Positions 1 through 7,089 of a stretch of 39,597 bases of DNA are shown here, piece after piece (positions within the stretch are counted from its first letter, which is position 1; the number at the start of each line of letters is the position of its first letter). Source of the stretch: a virus; IMG/VR virus record IMGVR_UViG_3300021138_000075, positions 1 to 39,597 of that record, one strand, 5' to 3'. The position numbers and the translations under genes were made by a program. The notes under the pieces are model-generated. The model made no database searches and was not told the origin of the DNA. It saw only the letters and a program-made list of their open reading frames with translations.

Positions 1-2
1 AT

Positions 3-251
3 GTTGACAACGAGACTCCACGCCACTACTTCATCGACGGTCATGCCGATCTTGAGGAAGTAGAAAAATTCGCCCAGTTGATTATTCAAAAATGTGACGA
101 GCTTAATAAAAAGCAATCCTACGAACTACTGGGCGTTATTCATGACGTTGAAGAGGGTGATGGCTTTGATGACATTTGCCTAGACACTGTTAAAAGAGTT
201 GCTACATACTTGAACACGGATTTGAAAGAACATTTTGGAGTTGAAGAATGA
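3..251 (+). CDS. Small phage protein, EKFA-LI paralogue family (5' partial)
   Basis: The reading frame is open from the window edge to a TGA at 249-251, so the start lies upstream. The 82 visible codons contain VEKFAQLIIQKC and end in LKEHFGVEE. The same core and C-terminus recur in the ORFs at 487, 735 and 1104, and more weakly at 1680, so this is one member of a tandem paralogue array. No enzymatic motif is visible and function is unknown. The stop overlaps the next start as ATGA, which suggests translational coupling. Confidence 0.7.
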   Translation, partial: VDNETPRHYFIDGHADLEEVEKFAQLIIQKCDELNKKQSYELLGVIHDVEEGDGFDDICLDTVKRVATYLNTDLKEHFGVEE

Positions 252-490
252 ACAAACAGATGGATCGCTGGGACAACAGTAAACCCACAAGCGAACAAGC
301 TTTTTTGGGCGAAGTGACAATCATTGTCGAAACCGAACACGCTCGCGAACAGTTGCTGCTGGCATTAGAATATATTCATGATGTTAGTCTTAATAAACAC
401 GCTAAAATTGATACCGACTACATGGCGGTAAACTCTTTACTTCATGGCTACCAAGACTATAAAATATTGGTCAACGGAGTTGATGAATGA
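248..490 (+). CDS. Small hypothetical phage protein (80 aa)
   Basis: An 80-aa acidic, probably helical protein with no motif I recognise. It lacks the EKFA core of its neighbours. Its ATG overlaps the TGA of the upstream gene, and its own TGA overlaps the ATG at 487, so it sits inside a translationally coupled run of small genes. The sequence GAGTTGAAGA just upstream can serve as a weak ribosome site. Real by context; function unknown. Confidence 0.6.
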   Translation: MNKQMDRWDNSKPTSEQAFLGEVTIIVETEHAREQLLLALEYIHDVSLNKHAKIDTDYMAVNSLLHGYQDYKILVNGVDE

Positions 491-735
491 ACGACCTAAT
501 CAAAGATTTGGCGACTCAATCCATCGTAGAAAACATCTCCTCTGATCGTTGGGTATTCAATGACGCAGAGTTAGAAAAGTTCGCCAAGTTGATTGTGAAA
601 GAATGTATTGAAAAGATTACAAACTATGATTTATCTCCAGGACATTCGGCTAAGTGGGAAGATATCTACGATATACACGCTAGGCTGCTAGAAGACTTGG
701 GTGAAGAATTGAAAGAACATTTCGGAGTTGAGTGA
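487..735 (+). CDS. Small phage protein, EKFA-LI paralogue family
   Basis: An 82-aa protein. The core ELEKFAKLIVKEC lies around residues 27-40 and the C-terminus is LKEHFGVE. Both match the partial gene at 3-251 and the genes at 735 and 1104. The start overlaps the upstream stop (ATGA) and the stop overlaps the next ATG (TGATG). The conserved ends around a divergent middle suggest a common fold with changed surfaces. I know of no assigned function for such proteins. Confidence 0.7.
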   Translation: MNDLIKDLATQSIVENISSDRWVFNDAELEKFAKLIVKECIEKITNYDLSPGHSAKWEDIYDIHARLLEDLGEELKEHFGVE

Positions 736-968
736 TGAACGAACGAATTCGTGAACTAATGGAAAAATCGATGGAGTCAACTGGCGTAGAAGGTCTAGGC
801 GGCTCTTATCAGGAATTAAACCCTGTAAAGTTCGCCCAGTTGATTGCAAAAGATTGTGCCGATATCTGCCTTGAGATGGCAGCAAAGTGTGGAGGCATTC
901 CTGGTGATGGTGCATTAGCAAAAGATTGCGCGTATTGGATTAAAAAAGATTTTGGAGTGAAAGAATGA
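735..968 (+). CDS. Small phage protein, EKFA-LI paralogue family
   Basis: A 77-aa protein starting MNERIRELMEKS. The core is VKFAQLIAKDC and the end is IKKDFGVKE. I chose the ATG at 735, which overlaps the upstream TGA, over the GTG one codon earlier. The N-terminal MNERIR is shared with the copy at 1104, making these two the closest pair in the array. Unknown function. Confidence 0.7.
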   Translation: MNERIRELMEKSMESTGVEGLGGSYQELNPVKFAQLIAKDCADICLEMAAKCGGIPGDGALAKDCAYWIKKDFGVKE

Positions 969-1132
969 CAGACTATGAATTAGCAGAAACATTGAAAATT
1001 GCTGCCAGGAGTGCGAGAGATAACATTGCTCTTGAAATGCTGTTGTTGATGGCGGCAGAACGAATCGAACAGTTGAGTGTGGTGCAAACTCCGGGAAACT
1101 ATAATGAACGAACGAATTCGACAACTTGCTGA
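965..1132 (+). CDS. Very small hypothetical protein (55 aa)
   Basis: A short ORF starting with an ATG that overlaps the upstream TGA (ATGA). It has a helical segment with MLLLMAAERIEQL and ends by overlapping the next gene by 29 bp in another frame. Coupling to the upstream gene is the main reason to believe it is translated. It does not carry the EKFA core. No function can be proposed. Confidence 0.45.
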   Translation: MTDYELAETLKIAARSARDNIALEMLLLMAAERIEQLSVVQTPGNYNERTNSTTC

Positions 1133-1319
1133 TCAGGCTGATATTGTATTTGGTCATTACAACAATAATGCGGTATTATGTTCCGCTATTGATATTGAAA
1201 AGTTCGCCGAGTTGATTGTAGAAGAATGCGGTGTAGCATTGAGTCCTATGTTGCGTGATATGGTTAGTCGTGGACAAGCATACAATTTGATTAAACAACA
1301 TTTCGGAGTTGAAGAATGA
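1104..1319 (+). CDS. Small phage protein, EKFA-LI paralogue family
   Basis: A 71-aa protein starting MNERIRQLADQAD, with core IEKFAELIVEEC and C-terminus IKQHFGVEE. It is the clearest member of the local paralogue set. I placed the start at the ATG at 1104 because MNERIR matches the paralogue at 735, rather than at the upstream alternative start at 1077. Its stop overlaps the ATG at 1316. Function unknown. Confidence 0.7.
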   Translation: MNERIRQLADQADIVFGHYNNNAVLCSAIDIEKFAELIVEECGVALSPMLRDMVSRGQAYNLIKQHFGVEE

Positions 1320-1498
1320 ATGAACAATTGATTCAACTGTTCAAAAACGAATGCTCTGATAGAGCGTCAGAAATTGATCCAAACAATGATTTTCATTGGC
1401 TACATTTGACTCTTGGGTGGGCTATAGCCAAAGGTTTGAATCCTGAAGCAGCCTATGATTTTGCTGTACACATTCGCTATAAAACGGATTTGGGGTGA
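1316..1498 (+). CDS. Small hypothetical protein (60 aa)
   Basis: A 60-aa protein that begins at an ATG overlapping the TGA of the preceding paralogue. It is predicted to be helical, with no cysteine pairs or catalytic motifs that I can see, and no EKFA core. It is followed at 3 nt by the next ORF. Real by coupling and spacing; function unknown. Confidence 0.6.
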   Translation: MNEQLIQLFKNECSDRASEIDPNNDFHWLHLTLGWAIAKGLNPEAAYDFAVHIRYKTDLG

Positions 1499-1501
1499 AG
1501 A

Positions 1502-1687
1502 ATGAAAGTATATAAGACTAGTCTCAAAGAAGTATTCTCCGACGATCCTAACAGCCCATTTTGGCAGCGATTGCGGGCTAGTCCGGGCTACACCAAGTTT
1601 GAAGAAGATTTGGCTCATATTATGGAAGAAAGTCTAAAACACGGAGTGCCCTATAACGACATTCCCGAAGAATCTAAAGATGAATAA
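1502..1687 (+). CDS. Small hypothetical protein (61 aa)
   Basis: A 61-aa protein with GAAGA just before the ATG. The sequence FWQRLRASPGYTKFEEDL stands out but matches no family that I recognise. It ends by overlapping the next small ORF at 1680 by 8 bp. It belongs to the dense array of small genes that typically codes for accessory, often early, proteins in T4-like phages. That last point is inference. Confidence 0.55.
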   Translation: MKVYKTSLKEVFSDDPNSPFWQRLRASPGYTKFEEDLAHIMEESLKHGVPYNDIPEESKDE

Positions 1688-1856
1688 CAGAATTATAGAA
1701 TTGGCTAAGGAAGCAGGAATCAATTTTGGTGGTCATCCTATGAATCCACTACATGTATACCCATCACAATTGGAAAGATTTGCTCACTTAATCGAAGAGG
1801 ACTTTGTTAAAAGTTTGTTGTATAAGACTACCGTACCCGAAGAAAACAAACCGTAA
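1680..1856 (+). CDS. Small protein, divergent EKFA-LI paralogue (58 aa)
   Basis: A 58-aa ORF starting MNNRIIELAKEAG, with LERFAHLIEEDF in place of the array core EKFAxLIxxEC. The C-terminal HFGVEE is missing and the protein ends in EENKP instead. It therefore looks like a shortened or drifted member of the family found at 3, 487, 735 and 1104. It overlaps the upstream gene by 8 bp. Unknown function. Confidence 0.55.
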   Translation: MNNRIIELAKEAGINFGGHPMNPLHVYPSQLERFAHLIEEDFVKSLLYKTTVPEENKP

Positions 1857-1910
1857 CTTCATTGCAACAAAAAGATTGCTAAATATCATCGTGGTATAAG
1901 GATAACTGCA

Positions 1911-2042
1911 ATGAACTATATCGATCAGTGGATAAAAAAAGTCCACAAAATAATTAACCATTGGATTCACCCCCAACCCGTGCCTGGTGATGGGCACCGT
2001 AGACGCCATCGCAGACTAAAGCGGAGACGCGCCAGTGAATAA
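1911..2042 (+). CDS. Very small basic protein (43 aa)
   Basis: A 43-aa ORF with AAGGA at 1898-1902, 8 nt before the ATG. The N-terminal half is amphipathic with several Trp/His residues, followed by PQPVPGDG and an Arg-rich tail (RRRHRRLKRRR). A tail this basic suggests nucleic-acid or membrane binding, but that is inference. The stop overlaps the GTG start of the next gene by 8 bp, so translation may be coupled. Confidence 0.5.
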   Translation: MNYIDQWIKKVHKIINHWIHPQPVPGDGHRRRHRRLKRRRASE

Positions 2043-3351
2043 AATTGCCTTTTGTACAACTTGCAAAGGACGACTATCTCACCTAATAGAAACACTACCA
2101 AAAAATATAGAGGATAACAAAGATTATCCTAATTGTATTTTTGTTGTGGTTGATTATGGCTATGATTTAGAAGTTCAAAAATACATACTAACCAACTTTG
2201 CTAAAGAAGTTGAAGAGGGTACTGTAGTATTTTACTCTTATCCTTACAGCGGTAAATTCCGTATGGCCCATGCAAAGAACATGGCCCATAGATTGGGAAT
2301 CTTGCACGGTGCTGATATCTTAGTTAACATGGACGCCGATAACTTTACTGGCAAAAGTTTTGCTAAGTATGTTTCTGAGTCGTTTGACAAGAATGGTACA
2401 AAGTCTTTCTTGTGGTCTAATATGATTCCAGGAGTCTTACCTCGAGGCATTAGCGGTAGAATCGCTGTTAACAAAGAAGCCTTCTTAAAAGCAGGTGGGT
2501 ACGATGAACGCTATGCTGCTTGGGGCAGAGATGATAAAGATTTCAACGAGCGACTAACTGCGCTAGGCTATCAAAAGCATGAAATCGATCCTGCATATCT
2601 GCTAGCAATCAGACACAATGACAAGATACGATTTAAAGAATATCCTCACATAGCAAAAATTGCGGTCGAAGATGAAGAAATTGCCGGTCATTTAACTAAC
2701 CGAGTAGTCAACGAAGGTAATGTAGGAACTGGTACTGTAATCAGATGTTATGACGGTAAGGTTATTGACCTTAAACCAATCCCCGCTCGTATCTTTAATA
2801 TTGGTTGGCACAAGACCGGTACTACTAGTTTGAATGAGGCCCTAAATATTTTAGGACTAGATTCAGTTCATTGGCCCTCAGCACATTGGGCTAAGCGTCT
2901 GTACAACGAAGTAATGAACTACAAGCTGTCCCCAACCGTAGAAAGTCATTACTCGCTAACTGATATGCCAGTTGGATTAATGTACAGAGAACTAGACACT
3001 GCCTATCCTGGATCAAAGTTTATTCTTACAATCAGAAACAGTGAAGATTGGCTTAACTCAGTAGAACGTCATTGGAATCCAGAATTCAATAAGTATCGCG
3101 CTAATTGGGATACAGATCCATTTACCCATAAACTACATTCATTGATGTATGGGCGTAAGAAATTTGATGCAGAGATTTTCCTTTCTGCATACAGAAAACA
3201 CAATTCTGATGTACTATCGTATTTCTACACTCGTAAACAAGACTTGTTGATACTTGACATGGATTCCGAACATAAATGGGAACAGCTTTGTGAGTTTTTA
3301 GAACAGCCCATACCTGACTTACCTTATCCCGCTAAGAACATTACCAAGTAA
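2035..3351 (+). CDS. Glycosyltransferase-sulfotransferase fusion protein
   Basis: A 438-aa two-domain protein. Residues 1 to about 235 look like a GT-A (family 2/GalNAc-transferase-like) glycosyltransferase: nucleotide-binding N-terminus IAFCTTCKGR, a metal-binding NMDADN near residue 100, and WGRDDKDFNERL near 163, typical of the acceptor side. Residues from about 250 look like a PAPS-dependent sulfotransferase: GWHKTGTTSLNEAL is the 5'-phosphosulfate loop and FILTIRNSEDWLNS the 3'-phosphate-binding strand and helix. The start is a GTG with GGAG 8 nt upstream. The likely role is to add a sugar and a sulfate to phage or host surface glycan. The acceptor is unknown. A C-terminal sulfotransferase is uncommon in phage genomes. 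Confidence 0.8.
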   Translation: MNKIAFCTTCKGRLSHLIETLPKNIEDNKDYPNCIFVVVDYGYDLEVQKYILTNFAKEVEEGTVVFYSYPYSGKFRMAHAKNMAHRLGILHGADILVNMDADNFTGKSFAKYVSESFDKNGTKSFLWSNMIPGVLPRGISGRIAVNKEAFLKAGGYDERYAAWGRDDKDFNERLTALGYQKHEIDPAYLLAIRHNDKIRFKEYPHIAKIAVEDEEIAGHLTNRVVNEGNVGTGTVIRCYDGKVIDLKPIPARIFNIGWHKTGTTSLNEALNILGLDSVHWPSAHWAKRLYNEVMNYKLSPTVESHYSLTDMPVGLMYRELDTAYPGSKFILTIRNSEDWLNSVERHWNPEFNKYRANWDTDPFTHKLHSLMYGRKKFDAEIFLSAYRKHNSDVLSYFYTRKQDLLILDMDSEHKWEQLCEFLEQPIPDLPYPAKNITK

Positions 3352-3352
3352 T

Positions 3353-3381
3353 TTGACATTTTTTGAGAATATCATTATCAT
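3353..3381 (+). promoter_or_regulatory. Sigma70-like promoter
   Basis: TTGACA at 3353-3358, a 17-nt spacer and TATCAT at 3376-3381. It begins just after the stop of the sugar/sulfate transferase and drives the genes from 3405, which has AGGAG at 3392-3396. Confidence 0.65.
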
Positions 3382-3404
3382 ACAGTATAACAGGAGAATA
3401 ATAT

Positions 3405-3677
3405 ATGTCGATTTTTAGTTCTATGCTATCCTCTGAAAACAGAGACGACGCACTTACTCGCCGAGTAAAGAACATTATGGAAAAATACGCGCTACAGGAA
3501 TCCCCATTCACTGAAGAAATGTGTGATCATATTTTGGCAGACACACTTGCTGAATTTGGTGAGAAGAATCCTGCTAAGGTTATGATTGATACTGATACTA
3601 ACGAAATTGAGATCACTGTTCCTGACCTTACTGGCAGGCCCATGATGTTCTCGTCACTCAGACTGTTTAAGCGATAA
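3405..3677 (+). CDS. Hypothetical protein (90 aa)
   Basis: A 90-aa acidic protein with an AGGAG ribosome site 8 nt before the ATG. The N-terminal half is helical; the C-terminal half has an alternating strand pattern (VMIDTDTNEIEITV). I recognise no family. It is the first gene behind its own sigma70-like promoter, and its TAA overlaps the ATG of the phosphoesterase, so the two are probably co-translated. Confidence 0.6.
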   Translation: MSIFSSMLSSENRDDALTRRVKNIMEKYALQESPFTEEMCDHILADTLAEFGEKNPAKVMIDTDTNEIEITVPDLTGRPMMFSSLRLFKR

Positions 3678-4237
3678 TGGAAAAAATCTGGTTTACTTCG
3701 GACAATCATTTTGGTCACACTAGAATCAAGACCTTCTGCCCCAACACTCGCAAGGGTGATACTGTAGAAGAAATGGATCGTTTGATGATTGAAATGTGGC
3801 AAGCGCAAGTTGCCCCGGACGATCATGTATATACGCTTGGTGATGTATTCTTCTGCGACGCAAAACGCGCAAAATCTATTATGCGACAGTTACCCGGAAA
3901 GAAGCACTTGTTATACGGTAACCATGATAAAATCATTAGAAACGACCGTGAACTACAGAGTATGTTTGAGTCGGTCAACGAATATCTTGAACTAAACATT
4001 CAAGGTATAAAAGTTGTTTTGTTCCATTACCCAATTTGGGAATGGAATCAAATGCATCGTGGGGCATATCATCTATTTGGTCATGTGCATGGTAATACCA
4101 CTGTGCCGGGCAGAACAGTTGATGTGGGTATAGATGGTGAACTATCATCTGGCGATATGAGTCTTTATTCTTGGGATAGAGTGCATCAGCATCTTTCTAA
4201 AAAAGAAATTCGCACTCATCATCCTAAATCATTGTGA
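3677..4237 (+). CDS. Calcineurin-like metallophosphoesterase
   Basis: A 186-aa protein with the full metallophosphoesterase signature: TSDNHFGH at 7-14 (Asn in place of the usual Asp-x-His pattern's middle), LGDVFF with GD at 55-56, GNHD at 81-84, a His at 117 and GHVHG at 135-139. These residues bind the two metals. The family hydrolyses phosphomonoesters or diesters; the short length and lack of extra domains resemble small phage and bacterial enzymes of unsettled substrate. It lies downstream of the 3405 gene with a stop-start overlap. Nucleic-acid or cyclic-nucleotide substrates are possible but not shown. Confidence 0.85.
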   Translation: MEKIWFTSDNHFGHTRIKTFCPNTRKGDTVEEMDRLMIEMWQAQVAPDDHVYTLGDVFFCDAKRAKSIMRQLPGKKHLLYGNHDKIIRNDRELQSMFESVNEYLELNIQGIKVVLFHYPIWEWNQMHRGAYHLFGHVHGNTTVPGRTVDVGIDGELSSGDMSLYSWDRVHQHLSKKEIRTHHPKSL

Positions 4238-4243
4238 GGAATT

Positions 4244-4402
4244 ATGAAAAATTGGTTTAAAAGTTGGAGCCCTTTGATTATTTCGGTCATTTCATTGTTG
4301 ACCGCGTTTATTGCTACTTTCACCGGTAACGGCGATATCGGCACTGGTTACTTCTTGGCATTTGCTGGCTGGGCTTATATCTTTGCCAAGTCAAATGACT
4401 GA
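4244..4402 (+). CDS. Small two-helix membrane protein (52 aa)
   Basis: A 52-aa ORF with GAGGAA just before the ATG. It contains two hydrophobic stretches, about residues 10-26 (PLIISVISLLTAFIATF) and 35-47, separated by a short Gly-rich loop (GNGDIGTG). That predicts a hairpin membrane protein. It overlaps the next start as ATGACTGA. A role in the host inner membrane is likely; whether it is a holin, an inhibitor or something else cannot be told. Confidence 0.6.
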   Translation: MKNWFKSWSPLIISVISLLTAFIATFTGNGDIGTGYFLAFAGWAYIFAKSND

Positions 4403-5129
4403 TACTGCACATTTCTTTATTGATGGCACTCTATTAAAAATTGACTTGCCATTCAATTCTAAATTTATCAAAAAGTTTAGAAAAGATATTCACAATACCT
4501 TTGTCTGGGATAAAGTAGACAAAGTATACCAAACTAAGTTTAGCACCTATGCATTAAAGAACGCAGTTAGGGTATGTAGCGATTTCTTTGCAGTAACTTA
4601 TTGCAGTGAACTCAAGCCTGTTATGGATTTTTTAAACACTAACTCGTTTGGGACATTTGAACCTACGCTAGTAAAAGTAAACGATCAATACTATGTTTCG
4701 GGGATCAATGAACCGCTCTACCAGCAACTAGTAGATATTGAACTAAATGATTCAATGGAAGTCTTGTTTAAGTGTTCTCTATTGGGAATCAAAGTAGATA
4801 AAGAATTACTATCTGATCCGGCTAAAGAATTTGCAGCAACTAGAATCTATACAACAAGTATAGATAACTTAGATTTGGCTGATTGGATCAAGCAATTAAA
4901 TGTAAATAGTATTTGCTCTTCTAATCGATTTTCAAGAGTTAGTGCAAAACATAAATTTAACCTTCAGGAATTTGTGAAAAATAATAATATAGAAATTAGA
5001 AACCTGAATAGCGAGAAAGAAACATTTACAGAACCATATTTTTATATTGGTTCTGTACTTGAACACAACACATCGGCTATTGGAAGGTCTAGCGCGGCTA
5101 AGATAATTTTGTTAAGGTTGATGCCATAA
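4395..5129 (+). CDS. Hypothetical protein with possible HARP-like N-terminus
   Basis: A 244-aa protein. I chose the ATG at 4395 because it overlaps the upstream stop; the open frame extends further but without a better start. Residues about 1-70 (FFIDGTLLKIDLPF, WDKVDKVYQTKF) have the spacing of HARP-type domains, which accompany SF2 annealing helicases. The rest is unrecognised. It ends one base before the uvsW N-terminal ORF, so it may work with that helicase. Both domain and partnership are inference. Confidence 0.6.
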   Translation: MTDTAHFFIDGTLLKIDLPFNSKFIKKFRKDIHNTFVWDKVDKVYQTKFSTYALKNAVRVCSDFFAVTYCSELKPVMDFLNTNSFGTFEPTLVKVNDQYYVSGINEPLYQQLVDIELNDSMEVLFKCSLLGIKVDKELLSDPAKEFAATRIYTTSIDNLDLADWIKQLNVNSICSSNRFSRVSAKHKFNLQEFVKNNNIEIRNLNSEKETFTEPYFYIGSVLEHNTSAIGRSSAAKIILLRLMP

Positions 5130-5130
5130 T

Positions 5131-5694
5131 ATGTCAAAATGTAAAATCATCATTAAAGATGAAGTTAATGTAAAGATCGAGGGTCTTGAACTAGACGCTA
5201 GACGAGCATTAATGAAGAAGTTTGAGTTTGAGATACCTGGTGCTAGGTATCTTCCTGCGGTTAGATTGGGCAGATGGAACGGCAAAATCAGTTATTTTAG
5301 TTTAGCAGGTAGTTCGTACATCAATCTGTTAGATAAGATCATTCCAGTATTAGAAGACTATGGATATGATATTGAACTAGAAGATTTGCGAACCTACACT
5401 ACTACTTTTAATTTTACTCAAGTAACTACTGATTCCTTTGCTGATCGTACTTGGCCAAAAGGGCATCCTGTAGAGGGACAACCAATTACGCTAAGAGACT
5501 ATCAAGTAGAAATTGTCAATAACTTCTTGGCTAACCCACAGTGCTTACAAGAAATTGCTACGGGTGCAGGTAAATGTGTTACAAAGAATACTAAACTAAA
5601 AATTATATTAGACGAAAATACTCCTTTTGGTAAATTTATGATAAGTAAATTACAACAGGAGCAGGATAACAATGTTACAAATCATAATAAATAA
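5131..5694 (+). CDS. uvsW: UvsW helicase N-terminal part fused to N-intein 1
   Basis: A 187-aa ORF. Residues 1-148 are the UvsW N-terminus: a small substrate-binding domain, then the Q-motif-like region (LRDYQVEIV) and the start of Walker A, ending ATGAGK. Residue 149 is Cys (codon 5575-5577), the first residue of an intein whose block A reads CVTKNTKLKII. The ORF stops 39 residues into the intein. The rest of Walker A (Thr) is found at 7090 in another ORF. T4 UvsW is an SF2 helicase that unwinds D-loops and R-loops and drives fork regression; the product needs trans-splicing to be active. The stop overlaps the endonuclease gene. Confidence 0.9.
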   Translation: MSKCKIIIKDEVNVKIEGLELDARRALMKKFEFEIPGARYLPAVRLGRWNGKISYFSLAGSSYINLLDKIIPVLEDYGYDIELEDLRTYTTTFNFTQVTTDSFADRTWPKGHPVEGQPITLRDYQVEIVNNFLANPQCLQEIATGAGKCVTKNTKLKIILDENTPFGKFMISKLQQEQDNNVTNHNK

Positions 5695-7089
5695 TTTTAA
5701 AGAAAAAAGTTGGCTACGAATGTGTACCCTATACGGAATCCATAAATGGGAATTACTTGCAGCTATTAAAAAACCAGTATATCCCAGTAGATGTTTGATT
5801 AACAAAGCTCCGCCGATTACTAATACATCTTGTCGTAGCTGTGGTGCAGTGTTTGATCTTGGTATATACAAAGGTAATTATATTGCGTATAAAACCTGTC
5901 AATGTGGCTACGACGGGACAAATTTGATGACCCTGCAAAAATTGCAATGTTTTTACACACAAGAAGATACTAGCATCATTATTAACTTGGTAAATTTAGC
6001 CAAAAGAAAAGGATTGCCGAATACTAATGAATATTGGATTAACCGTGGAAATACCTTAGAGGAAGCAGCTAAAAAAGTTTCTAGTATACAACAAAAGCGA
6101 TCTGCTAAATCACCTGCATCGCAAAAAGGCGCCCGTGGCTATTCTGTTAGGACAATTGAGTATTGGATTAAAAAGGGATATTGCCACGAAATGGCAGTCA
6201 TTAAAGTAAAAGAATCTCAAACTCAAAATGGGCTAATTTGGTATATTAAAAAATACGGGGAAGAAAAAGGACAAGCCAAGTTTAATGCGCGTGTTAATAA
6301 ATGGAATTTACAAATGGCTAAATTGCATCGCGGCGTTAGCCAAGTAGCAACTGAATTATTTACAGCGATTGATCCGCTAAGGATTGGCAAATTTGGTGAC
6401 GAAGAAACAACGGTTCGAGCCAAAAATAAAATATACCGAGTAGATTATTATCGAAAAGAATCCCGAAAAATAATTGAATTTAACGGAGAGTACTGGCATG
6501 CTGATTCAAAAAAGTACTTATCATCTGACCTTATTAAAGGTAAAACAGCACAACAAATATGGGATAATGACGTAAAAAAACTAGATGCACTAAGAAAGAA
6601 TGGATTTGCTGTTTTGGTAATTAAAGAAGCAGATTATTATGCAGATAAGGATAAGGTAATCAATGAGTGCCGAGAATTTTTGAAATGAAAGAAGTAATAA
6701 CTACATTTGGTCAATTATCTCAGTATATTGAAGAATTTACATGTCAACAATTAGAAAACTGCAAAGAAGTTGACATATCAAATTTTGGAATTAGTATACC
6801 TACGCCTAATGGGCTACAACAAGTTAATTATTTTATTAAAAAAGAAAATTTGTCCGGAGTAGAATTAACAATCAATAATAAAATCTTAGGATGTGCGGAA
6901 AACCACATTCTACTTAGTGCAGGCTGTGATATATTTGCCAAAGATTTGACTATAGGAGATTCGATTGATACTATTAATGGACCGGCAGAAATAACAAATA
7001 AAACATCAATTAAATGTGATGATTATTATGATGTTAGCATCAATGCCCCTCATCTTTATTACGACGGAGATGGAATTATTCATCATAAT
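5575..7089 (+). other. Split intein 1 in UvsW Walker A (two halves, endonuclease ORF between)
   Basis: The N-half is 5575-5691 (39 aa, starting with catalytic Cys). The C-half is 6685-7089 (135 aa, ending in His-Asn before extein Thr, GIIHHN|T). The split falls between block A and block B, because the block-B TxxH-like segment (CAENHILLS) is in the C-half. That is the rare atypical N-terminal split also known from metagenomic phage TerL inteins. Joining the exteins restores GAGKT. No endonuclease domain lies within the intein itself; a separate ORF sits in the gap. Confidence 0.85.
5672..6688 (+). CDS. Vsr-like homing endonuclease in the split-intein gap
   Basis: A 338-aa ORF, in a different frame, placed exactly between the two intein halves. 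A zinc-ribbon-like segment comes first (CRSCGAVF near 49-56, CQCG near 76). Two repeats follow (EYWINRG, EYWIKKG), resembling DNA-binding helices of phage homing enzymes. The C-terminus has a Vsr/EDxHD-type nuclease core: RVDYYRK, IIEFNGEYWHAD, IWDNDVKKLDALRKNGFAVLVI. This is the type known from 'fractured genes' interrupted by split inteins in marine phages. AGGAGCAGGA lies upstream of the ATG. Its TGA overlaps the ATG of the next ORF, so the C-intein is probably translated by coupling. Confidence 0.8.
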   Translation: MLQIIINNFKEKSWLRMCTLYGIHKWELLAAIKKPVYPSRCLINKAPPITNTSCRSCGAVFDLGIYKGNYIAYKTCQCGYDGTNLMTLQKLQCFYTQEDTSIIINLVNLAKRKGLPNTNEYWINRGNTLEEAAKKVSSIQQKRSAKSPASQKGARGYSVRTIEYWIKKGYCHEMAVIKVKESQTQNGLIWYIKKYGEEKGQAKFNARVNKWNLQMAKLHRGVSQVATELFTAIDPLRIGKFGDEETTVRAKNKIYRVDYYRKESRKIIEFNGEYWHADSKKYLSSDLIKGKTAQQIWDNDVKKLDALRKNGFAVLVIKEADYYADKDKVINECREFLK

